The translations under genes were made by a program, and so were the position numbers. Of a stretch of 64,000 nt of DNA, positions 1 through 6,892 are shown piece by piece (position 1 is the stretch's first letter; the number at the start of each line of letters is the position of its first letter). The DNA comes from Bacteroidota bacterium (lineage in GTDB: Bacteria > Bacteroidota > Bacteroidia > Chitinophagales > LD1). The notes below the pieces were generated by a model that worked only from the letters and a program-made list of their open reading frames with translations, had not been told where the DNA came from and did no database searches. The stretch lies in the NCBI GenBank assembly GCA_018267365.1, contig JAFDYQ010000017.1, forward strand, positions 1 through 64,000, read 5' to 3'.

Positions 1-145
1 AAACCATTTTCCATAAACAAGTCGATTTATTGTCAACTTATTTCAGGACGGGACATGATTCTGATATAAGTCACTATCCTAAAGAATAGCAATAAAGATA
101 CAAGCATTCACTGAATAGCTATTCTGATTTTACGAAAATGTATAG

Positions 146-382
146 AAGGTTGCCGCCGATATACATTGCACATCTGACGATGTAGTCTGCGATATGAGTG
201 AAAACTACTGTAAGGTGCTGATGCACCCTGAGCAGGACATCATAGACTATATACTATACAAGGCCAACGGCCATGCCTGCAAAGAAATCAGCAGGCATAT
301 CTATCGCTACACCACTCCCTGGGACCTTGACCATCAGGACCTTTCAGACCATATGACGCTGAGCATAGATGTCAAATTATAG
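146..382 (+). pseudogene. 3' remnant of an EEP-family phosphodiesterase gene
   Basis: The reading frame carries an IIDYILYKANG segment and ends in LSDHMTLSIDVKL. The intact EEP gene at 18778-19668 has MIDYVFVKSNG and ends in LSDHFAVILDVRM, so the fragment matches the C-terminal metal/catalytic end (Asp-Tyr and Ser-Asp-His motifs) of this family. The frame is closed upstream by TAG at 143 and TGA at 125. The first ATG is at 194, leaving only 62 residues, and the N-terminal motifs (TYNI, QE, GDFN) are absent. I infer a decayed or truncated copy rather than a working gene. Positions 1-145 show nothing else recognisable. Confidence 0.6.
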
Positions 383-479
383 GCGCATTCCCGTCTCGGC
401 AAAGGCTAAAAGGCGGTTGCTGAATTTTGCCTGCCATATTCGGAAAAGCATTTAACTTTCCACACGGTCATCCTAAACC

Positions 480-2087
480 ATGGCCGCACAGACCATGTCC
501 GTATTCCGATCTAAGATCAACCGCAACTCCGAGAGCTACCAGCGCAATCTGCTGCAGATGCAGGATAAAATAAAAGAGCTGGAGGGCAAGCAAAAAGAAG
601 CGCTCTTTCAGGGAGAGGCTAAATACCTGGAGCGTACCAAAAAGGCGGGACGCCTGCTGGCCCGCGAGCGCATCGAGCTCTTGCTAGATCAGGATTCGCC
701 GTTTATGGAGCTGCTACCCTTTGCAGGCTGGGGTATGGACGGTTTCGGTACAGGTGGCACCATAGTAGCAGGTATAGGTTTTGTCAGCGGGCGGCTGTGC
801 ATGCTGAATTCTAATATCGGCACCATCAAGGGCGGTGCAGTAGACTATGCAACGCTACAAAAGGGGCTGCGCATAGGTGAGATAGCGCGCGACAATCATC
901 TGCCGATGATCAATATGGTAGAATCTGCCGGCGCCAATCTTCCTGATCAGGCCAAGATATTCAACTATGGGGGTGCCAACTTTCGCGAGATCACGCGCAG
1001 GTCTCAGGCCGGCATTCCTACTATATCTGTGGTTTTTGGCAGCAGTACGGCTGGAGGTGCGTATATACCTGGCATGTCTGACTATGCCATCTTTGTGAAG
1101 GATGAGGCTAAAGTATTTCTCGCCGGCCCACCTCTTGTCCGCATGGCTACCAATGAGATCACAGATGAAGAATCACTAGGTGGTGCCAGGATGCATAGTA
1201 CCATCTCAGGAGTGTCAGACTATATGGCAGAGGATGAAATGGATGCTATACGTCTGGCCCGCGAGATAGTAGCACAGCTACATGAGCCGGAGGAAGTGCA
1301 TAGGCAAAGCGCGAAAGAACCGCTCTACGACAAAGAAGAAATACTAGGTGTGGTCTCTGCAGACGTACGGATCCCATTTGACCAGCGGGAGCTGATAGCC
1401 CGTATCGTAGACGGGTCTGAGTTCTCAGAGTTCAAGCCGCTCTATGGCGCTACATTGATCACAGGCTATGCGCATATAGATGGCTACCGTATCGGCATAC
1501 TGGCCAATAATGGCGTGCTTTTCTCAGAGGCAGCCAATAAAGGTGCACAGTTCATCCAGCTTTGCAATCAGAATGATACACCGTTGCTATTCCTTCAGAA
1601 TATCACCGGCTTTATGGTGGGCAAAAAGTATGAAGAAGAAGGTATCATAAAGAATGGCGCAAAACTGATCAATGCTGTGAGCAATAGCACGGTGCCTGCC
1701 ATCACGATCATCACCGGCGCGAGCTACGGCGCGGGCAACTATGCCATGTGCGGCCGCGCTTACAGTCCACGTTTTCTTTTCACGTATCCTCAGTCGCGCA
1801 TCGCGGTCATGGGGCCTGATCAGCTGGCAGGAGTCATGCAGACCATAGGTCGCGCAGCTGCAGAGAAGTCAGGCATACAGTATGATGAGGAGCAGGGCAA
1901 GCAGATGGCCGGCTACATGGTCAAGGAGGCAGAAAAACAAAGTAACGCCTGGTATGCATCGGGCCAGCTGTGGGACGATGGTGTGATAGACCCGCGTGAC
2001 ACCCGAAACTACCTGAAGCTATGCCTGCAGGTGATACACAGGACCGAGATCAAAGGGGCCGAGGGATTTGGAGTGTTTAGGATGTAG
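480..2087 (+). CDS. Acyl-CoA carboxylase carboxyltransferase (beta) subunit
   Basis: The 535-residue protein is a carboxyltransferase subunit of a biotin-dependent acyl-CoA carboxylase (propionyl-, methylcrotonyl- or geranyl-CoA type). It would transfer carboxyl from carboxybiotin to an acyl-CoA in the cytosol. The two-lobed crotonase-like fold is evident: the N-terminal lobe has ESAGANLPDQA, GSSTAGGAYIPGMSDY and FLAGPPLVRMAT, and the C-terminal lobe has LQNITGFMVGKKYE and GASYGAGNYAMCGRAYSPRF. Length is normal for the family. The biotin carboxylase/BCCP subunit follows at 2603, separated only by the inverted-repeat cassette, so the two were probably one operon. The order of motifs is closest to methylcrotonyl-CoA carboxylase beta, but substrate cannot be fixed from sequence alone. 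Confidence 0.93.
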   Translation: MAAQTMSVFRSKINRNSESYQRNLLQMQDKIKELEGKQKEALFQGEAKYLERTKKAGRLLARERIELLLDQDSPFMELLPFAGWGMDGFGTGGTIVAGIGFVSGRLCMLNSNIGTIKGGAVDYATLQKGLRIGEIARDNHLPMINMVESAGANLPDQAKIFNYGGANFREITRRSQAGIPTISVVFGSSTAGGAYIPGMSDYAIFVKDEAKVFLAGPPLVRMATNEITDEESLGGARMHSTISGVSDYMAEDEMDAIRLAREIVAQLHEPEEVHRQSAKEPLYDKEEILGVVSADVRIPFDQRELIARIVDGSEFSEFKPLYGATLITGYAHIDGYRIGILANNGVLFSEAANKGAQFIQLCNQNDTPLLFLQNITGFMVGKKYEEEGIIKNGAKLINAVSNSTVPAITIITGASYGAGNYAMCGRAYSPRFLFTYPQSRIAVMGPDQLAGVMQTIGRAAAEKSGIQYDEEQGKQMAGYMVKEAEKQSNAWYASGQLWDDGVIDPRDTRNYLKLCLQVIHRTEIKGAEGFGVFRM

Positions 2088-2125
2088 TCAGAACAGTAAT
2101 TCATTTGATTTTTATGATTTATATG
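2087..2125 (+). repeat. Left inverted repeat of the GxxExxY cassette
   Basis: This 39-bp end pairs with 2564-2602 in reverse complement, with 30 of 39 positions identical by direct base-by-base comparison. Conserved blocks are GTC, GAAC, ATTC and TATGATT. The repeat starts on the G of the preceding TAG stop codon. Confidence 0.7.
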
Positions 2126-2142
2126 GGACGACAAATTATTTG

Positions 2143-2553
2143 ATGCCTATGATTAATGAGGATTATAAATATTCTGAGCTAACAGGTAGGATAATAAAAT
2201 CCGCCATGACCGTGCATTCTGAGTTGGGAAATGGGTTTCAGGAAGTGATATATCAGAGAGCTTTGGAGATAGAGTTTCAAAATACTGGTATCTCCTATGC
2301 TCGTGAGTTTGAAATGCCGGTTTTCTTTAAGGGTCATCAAATTGGTACACGAAGGGTTGATTTTTTAGTGGAAGAGGTAATATCAGTTGAGATAAAAGCG
2401 ACTACTGGTTTGACTAATACCAATTTTGCGCAAGCCATAAATTACCTGGAAGCTTATAATCTGGAGGTCGGACTCCTGATAAACTTTGGAGAAAATAGTC
2501 TTGTCTTCAAGAGATTTGCAAACAAGAAATTTAAGGCTCTGATAAAACGATAA
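2143..2553 (+). CDS. GxxExxY protein, PD-(D/E)XK nuclease-like
   Basis: The 136-residue protein carries the signature that names the GxxExxY family, here G31-F-Q-E34-V-I-Y37. It then has Asp73 followed by E83-I-K85, a spacing compatible with the PD-(D/E)XK nuclease motif; the family is placed in that superfamily. No substrate is known for this group. I chose the ATG at 2143. The frame stays open upstream to 2068, but that would overlap the carboxylase gene and translate the left inverted repeat; ATG at 2149 is also possible. The gene is AT-rich with non-optimised codons compared with its GC-balanced neighbours. It is the only gene inside the inverted-repeat cassette, which suggests a role in maintaining or moving that element. 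Confidence 0.8.
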   Translation: MPMINEDYKYSELTGRIIKSAMTVHSELGNGFQEVIYQRALEIEFQNTGISYAREFEMPVFFKGHQIGTRRVDFLVEEVISVEIKATTGLTNTNFAQAINYLEAYNLEVGLLINFGENSLVFKRFANKKFKALIKR

Positions 2554-2563
2554 ATGTATTTAT

Positions 2564-2602
2564 CATAATAATCATATAACTCATAAGAATCACAGTTCGG
2601 AC
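2564..2602 (-). repeat. Right inverted repeat of the GxxExxY cassette
   Basis: This is the reverse-complement partner of 2087-2125 (30 of 39 identical). It ends exactly one base before the ATG at 2603, so it also forms the leader of the downstream carboxylase gene and must carry, or tolerate, that gene's translation start region. Confidence 0.7.
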
Positions 2603-4567
2603 ATGATACATAAACTACTAATAGCCAACCGAGGTGAAATTGCCATACGTGTCATGCGTACTGCGCGCGAGATGGGTATCAGCACTGTAGCAGTATACTC
2701 TGATGCAGATCGCGATGCGCTTTTCGTGCGGACAGCTGATGAGGCCATCTGTATAGGCGGTACCCATGCAGCTGAGAGCTACCTGGTGCAGGACAAGATC
2801 ATTGCTGCAGCCTTGCGTACGGGTGCAGATGCTATCCACCCCGGTTATGGCTTTCTGTCTGAGAATGCTTCCTTCTCACAGCGCTGCACCGATGAAGGGT
2901 TGATATTCGTAGGGCCCTCGGCTGCGGCTATCACCGCTATGGGCTCTAAGATCGGTGCCAAGGAACTGATGAAAAGGGCGGGTGTGCCTGTAGTACCCGG
3001 CTATAATGGCGCAGACCAATCCATAGGCACTTTGCTCAGAGAAGCTGATAAGATAGGCTACCCCATATTGCTAAAGGCATCGGCCGGTGGCGGGGGTAAA
3101 GGTATGCGCATCGTACACAAATCGGATGAACTGGAGGCAGCGATAGAGGGAGCCAGCCGGGAGGCCACAAAAAGTTTCGGTGACGGCAGCCTGCTCATGG
3201 AGAAGTACTTTGCCTCTGCAAAACATATAGAGTTTCAGATCTTCGGAGATAACCATGGCCACTATACTCACTTTTATGACCGGGAGTGCTCTCTGCAGCG
3301 CCGCTATCAGAAGGTAATAGAAGAAAGCCCATCTCCCTCACTGACCGATGAACTGAGAAAACAAATGGGTGATGCTGCCGTAGCTGCGGCACGGTCTATA
3401 GGATACAATAATGCAGGTACGGTAGAGTTCATACTAGACAAGGATGGCAACTTTTACTTTCTGGAGGTCAATACACGGCTCCAGGTAGAGCATCCCGTCA
3501 CTGAGGAGACCACAGGATTGGACCTCGTACGCCTGCAGATAGAGGTGGCCCAGGGTCTGCCACTATCAGTCAGCGCCGATACAGTACAGCAATCCGGCCA
3601 CTCCATAGAGTGCCGCGTTTGCGCTGAGGATCCGGAGAATAATTTCTTTCCGGCCACGGGAGAGATACTATACTGGTATGAGCCGCAGCTACAGGGCATT
3701 CGCTATGATAGTGGAGTAGTGAGTGGTAGCAAGGTGGACGTTTTTTACGACTCGCTGATCTCTAAAGTGATCTCCAGAGGCGCGACACGTACAGAGGCCA
3801 TTCAGCGCATGGTATACGCGCTCGACCATATGGTGGTACTGGGCATTACTACCAACAAGGACTTCCTCAAAGAACTGCTGCTAAACAAATCTTTTGCAGA
3901 TGGCTCCTTTGATACCAAACTGATAGAGAGGGAATATAATGCGTATAGTAAGAAATCTGATCAAAGGAGCCGCCAGGGCTCAGCTATCGCTGCGCTATTA
4001 TATGACTGGCATCACCGCAGAGACGACCAGAGGTTCTCGCAGTCACTCAATGGCTGGCGCAACATCAGCTACCAGCCTCAGGTCTACCAGGTAGAATCTG
4101 CTGGAGATACACTTATATTTTCCTATCACTATTTGGGCGAAAATCGTTTTGAGCTGTATAGTGGTGAAAGCGTGAGTGACCTTTTCCTGGCAGATATCAG
4201 CGACCACAGGGTCAGCTGTGTGATAGATGGCTACAGGCAGTCATATTTCATCGCGAAAAGCGGTGCCGACATATTTGTGCAAAGCGGTGCGTATGGCACC
4301 TTTCGGTTCAAGGAGACCCCACGCTTTCCGGAGCCGGGTGCCGCCCTCGCGCGAGGCGGCTATGCCGCTCCTATGCCGGGAGAGGTGGTCAAAGTACTCG
4401 TACAGCCGGGAGACAAGGTACTGGCGGGCAAAGGCCTGCTGGTCATGAGCTCTATGAAAATGGAAACAACCATAGAGGCACATACTGATGGAGAAGTAGA
4501 GGAGGTCTATGTATCGGACAAGCAATTTGTAGAGGCAGATACTGTCCTGCTGAAGATGAAGGAGTAG
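2603..4567 (+). CDS. Biotin carboxylase/BCCP (alpha) subunit of acyl-CoA carboxylase
   Basis: The 654-residue protein carboxylates its own biotin using ATP and bicarbonate, and supplies the beta subunit at 480-2087. It begins with the biotin carboxylase N-domain (KLLIANRGEIAIRV), then an ATP-grasp domain with the Gly-rich loop KASAGGGGKGM, the active-site stretch EVNTRLQVEHPVTE, and the C-domain IECRVCAEDP. A linker follows, then a biotinyl domain with MSSMKME, where Lys619 is the predicted biotinylation site. This is the usual length and order for methylcrotonyl- or propionyl-CoA carboxylase alpha chains. The start is the ATG directly abutting the inverted-repeat cassette, with no room for a native leader. 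Confidence 0.94.
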   Translation: MIHKLLIANRGEIAIRVMRTAREMGISTVAVYSDADRDALFVRTADEAICIGGTHAAESYLVQDKIIAAALRTGADAIHPGYGFLSENASFSQRCTDEGLIFVGPSAAAITAMGSKIGAKELMKRAGVPVVPGYNGADQSIGTLLREADKIGYPILLKASAGGGGKGMRIVHKSDELEAAIEGASREATKSFGDGSLLMEKYFASAKHIEFQIFGDNHGHYTHFYDRECSLQRRYQKVIEESPSPSLTDELRKQMGDAAVAAARSIGYNNAGTVEFILDKDGNFYFLEVNTRLQVEHPVTEETTGLDLVRLQIEVAQGLPLSVSADTVQQSGHSIECRVCAEDPENNFFPATGEILYWYEPQLQGIRYDSGVVSGSKVDVFYDSLISKVISRGATRTEAIQRMVYALDHMVVLGITTNKDFLKELLLNKSFADGSFDTKLIEREYNAYSKKSDQRSRQGSAIAALLYDWHHRRDDQRFSQSLNGWRNISYQPQVYQVESAGDTLIFSYHYLGENRFELYSGESVSDLFLADISDHRVSCVIDGYRQSYFIAKSGADIFVQSGAYGTFRFKETPRFPEPGAALARGGYAAPMPGEVVKVLVQPGDKVLAGKGLLVMSSMKMETTIEAHTDGEVEEVYVSDKQFVEADTVLLKMKE

Positions 4568-4662
4568 GCCGATAAGACCTTTACTTTCCGCAGTTTCACC
4601 GATAAAATAAAGTTGCCTTTCAGCCTTAGTAATAATATTGACGAAGCATAAAATCAATTGAC

Positions 4663-5106
4663 ATGCGCAAAATAGTTTTCCTGATATTACCTCTGGTGCT
4701 GCTACTAGGTTGCGGCAAAAATCAAAATGATAAAGATGATGCCGTACTGAAAAAGTATATCAGTGATAATGGACTCAACGCGGTGGCAGAACCCAATGGT
4801 CTTTATTATGTAGAGACGCTGGCAGGTACCGGTGGTAGTCCCACTTCGGCTTCCACTGTTACTGTCAACTACACCGGATATTTCACCGACGGGCGCATCT
4901 TTGATCAGTCCAGAGCCGGCTCTCCCGTTCAGTTATCTTTATCCGGTACTATAGGAGGCTGGCAGGAGGGCATCCCGCTCATGAAAAAGGGTGGCAAGGC
5001 TAAACTGCTGATCCCATCAGTATTGGGCTATGGAGCGTATGGCAACGGAACTATACCCGGCAACACTTGCCTGATCTTTGATATTGAGTTGGTCAACTAT
5101 CAATAG
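4663..5106 (+). CDS. FKBP-type peptidyl-prolyl isomerase lipoprotein
   Basis: The 147-residue protein has a lipoprotein signal with lipobox LLLGC (lipid-modified Cys17) and is expected on the periplasmic face of a membrane. The remainder is one FKBP domain: VNYTGYFTDGRIFDQS, a Gly-Trp-Gln-Glu-Gly segment, MKKGGKAKLLIPSVLGYG and a final IFDIELVN strand. Residues that line the FKBP active site (Tyr, Phe-Asp, Trp, Tyr) are recognisable. It would assist prolyl isomerisation of exported proteins. It is monocistronic as far as can be seen, with 95 bp to the upstream carboxylase. Confidence 0.92.
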   Translation: MRKIVFLILPLVLLLGCGKNQNDKDDAVLKKYISDNGLNAVAEPNGLYYVETLAGTGGSPTSASTVTVNYTGYFTDGRIFDQSRAGSPVQLSLSGTIGGWQEGIPLMKKGGKAKLLIPSVLGYGAYGNGTIPGNTCLIFDIELVNYQ

Positions 5107-5315
5107 AATCAGTTACTTCCCTTCTTGGGTTTCCCATTTCAGGCGCTATTTCTACATACAGTTTTCTGTACACATTGCATTGTTTTGCCCAAAGACGAAG
5201 GAATACTTTGCTCACTGTTTTGCAAAGCTCTGTCAGCCAATATTATCGCAGACGCTAATGGTAGTGGCATATCCTTTGGACGCGTTCCTTATTCCAAAAA
5301 TAAAAACTAAACAAC

Positions 5316-6788
5316 ATGGAAAGCAAGGACAAATCCAAAGGCAGCTCAGCCAAGGGCTCCAAAAACTCTTCGACCTCCTCTACAAATTCCGCTAAACAAA
5401 ATTCGAAAACTACCTCCGCTAAAAGCGGCGCTAAAGCAGATCAAACGGATATGATGGGTAGCGCATCCTCCCAGGATACATCTGAGACAAAAGGCTCTTC
5501 ATCCAAGACCCAATCATCGGGCAAAGCATCAAAATCATCGCAAAAATCTCAGGGGCAATCCGGTACCGGAGAGCAGGCCGGGTCTCAATACCAATATGGA
5601 CAGTATAATCAAGGCAGTAGCGGCCAGGGCCAGTACGGTCAGGGCGGCTCATATGGGATGCAAGACCGCCAGAGCCGGGAAAATCAACAAGGCGGCAATC
5701 AGGGCGGCTGGAATCAGCAAGACTACAATGATTATGGTCAGTACGTAGGTCACGGTGGTCAAAACTACCAAGACTCTCAGTATGGCCATCAGCAAGGTCA
5801 ATATAATCAAGGGGGTCGTGGCGGTCAATACAATCAAGGTTGGCAGGGCAATCAAGGCCAATATGGCAACCAAGGTCGGTATGATCAGGGCGGCTGGCAA
5901 AATAGTCAGGGACAGCAGGGCGGACATGGACAGTATGGCCGTAGTGAGTGGAATCAGCAGCAAGGCAATAACTATGGCCAATCCGGCGGCAGTGGTGGTC
6001 GGAATGATCGCAACCGTGGCAGCTACAATGACTACGAGCGTGGCGGCTATAACTCCGGCGACCGCTACTCTGACTATGATCAGCATGGCAATAGAAACAC
6101 CAACCGCTCTCAGCGGGACCAGTGGCAGGGCCAGGGAGGCCGCAGCGACTGGGCCAGGAATGACTATTCCGGCTACAATGATGGGGCCGGCACCTATGGC
6201 TCCCCTGACCAGCAGTCTGGCCGTGGAGACTGGGGCCGCGATCAGTATCGCAATATGGGCTCAGGCGGCCAGTACTCCGGCGGCGGCTACAATGACCGCG
6301 GTGGCAGCTACCGTGGTGAGGGCCAGTCATACTCTCAGAGCGACTATGGTCGCGGTGGAGGACGCTCATCCTACGGCCAGTCTGAAAACTATGGCGGTGG
6401 CAATGGCGGCTACAATAGCCGATACAGTGACCGCTACTGGGACGACAATGAACCATCTAATGGCAACTACGATCGCTCAGGAAACTATAGCCGGTCAAAT
6501 GACTATGACGATCAGTATGACGAATACGGCGATGATCAAAACTATAATGACCGTAACCGCCAGGGCATGGGTGAAGATGAAAACGATCACCGCTATGACA
6601 ACTATGACGAGTACGATGTAGATAGTGAGATAGATGAAGATGCAGATGATATATCTACCTCGCGCTCCAGCCGGGGCATGGGCAGAACGGGATCTGCAGG
6701 ATATGGCTCATCGGCGAGGTCTTCTTCCGGTCGCTCGGCGGGATCTCAGTCCAAAGGCTCTAAGGGCAAGTCTTCATCGCGCAAATAA
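5316..6788 (+). CDS. Prion-like low-complexity protein rich in Gly, Tyr, Gln, Asn and Ser
   Basis: The 490-residue protein has no signal peptide or membrane segment and is presumably cytosolic. I see no Leu, Phe or Cys, and only two Ile and two Val. A Lys/Ser-rich head (about 1-75) is followed by a Gly/Gln/Tyr/Asn tract with repeats such as GQYNQGG and GQYGNQG (about 85-230), and an Arg-Gly/Asp-Tyr tract with RGG and DRGG motifs (about 230-395). Next come an acidic Asp/Tyr tract (about 395-450) and a Ser/Gly/Lys/Arg tail. The layout resembles eukaryotic FUS/EWS-type low-complexity and RGG regions, which can condense with RNA; that comparison is compositional only. No known family is recognised. 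It is monocistronic and ends at a strong terminator, so it is likely a real, separately expressed gene. Confidence 0.8.
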   Translation: MESKDKSKGSSAKGSKNSSTSSTNSAKQNSKTTSAKSGAKADQTDMMGSASSQDTSETKGSSSKTQSSGKASKSSQKSQGQSGTGEQAGSQYQYGQYNQGSSGQGQYGQGGSYGMQDRQSRENQQGGNQGGWNQQDYNDYGQYVGHGGQNYQDSQYGHQQGQYNQGGRGGQYNQGWQGNQGQYGNQGRYDQGGWQNSQGQQGGHGQYGRSEWNQQQGNNYGQSGGSGGRNDRNRGSYNDYERGGYNSGDRYSDYDQHGNRNTNRSQRDQWQGQGGRSDWARNDYSGYNDGAGTYGSPDQQSGRGDWGRDQYRNMGSGGQYSGGGYNDRGGSYRGEGQSYSQSDYGRGGGRSSYGQSENYGGGNGGYNSRYSDRYWDDNEPSNGNYDRSGNYSRSNDYDDQYDEYGDDQNYNDRNRQGMGEDENDHRYDNYDEYDVDSEIDEDADDISTSRSSRGMGRTGSAGYGSSARSSSGRSAGSQSKGSKGKSSSRK

Positions 6789-6811
6789 TTTGCTGCTCAT
6801 TTTGAGGCCAG

Positions 6812-6846
6812 AGGCAGGGTATTTTACCCTGCCTTTTTATTTTTTG
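6812..6846 (+). terminator. Rho-independent terminator of the prion-like gene
   Basis: A perfect 10-bp stem (AGGCAGGGTA at 6812-6821 with its complement at 6825-6834) encloses a 3-base loop and is followed by a run of T residues to 6845. It lies 24 bp after the stop codon at 6788. Confidence 0.9.
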
Positions 6847-6892
6847 CCCCGTTTGGATTAATCTTTATCTTGAGTGAGCTAAAGTTCAGATT

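Larger units (their letters stand above)
2087..2602 (+). mobile_element. Putative GxxExxY cassette bounded by 39-bp inverted repeats
   Basis: This 516-bp segment begins at the last base of the upstream carboxylase stop codon and ends at the base before the ATG of the next carboxylase gene. Its ends (2087-2125 and 2564-2602) are imperfect inverted repeats that match at 30 of 39 positions without gaps. Both outer ends read GTCnGAACnGTnATTC inward. The interior is visibly AT-richer than both flanking genes and holds one gene with a nuclease-like fold. I saw no transposase and no obvious target-site duplication. Mobility is an inference from the structure and from the exact fit between two operon partners. 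Confidence 0.55.

Noticed and set aside
2068-2142. Upstream extension of the GxxExxY frame
   Set aside because: It overlaps the carboxylase end and translates the left inverted repeat, which looks non-coding; the family domain begins after the ATG at 2143.
5431-6621. Several long frames on other strands/frames over the prion-like gene (up to 341 codons)
   Set aside because: They are produced by the repetitive GGN/CAN composition of the real gene; they have improbable His/Arg/Ser- or Ala/Thr-biased products and no start context.
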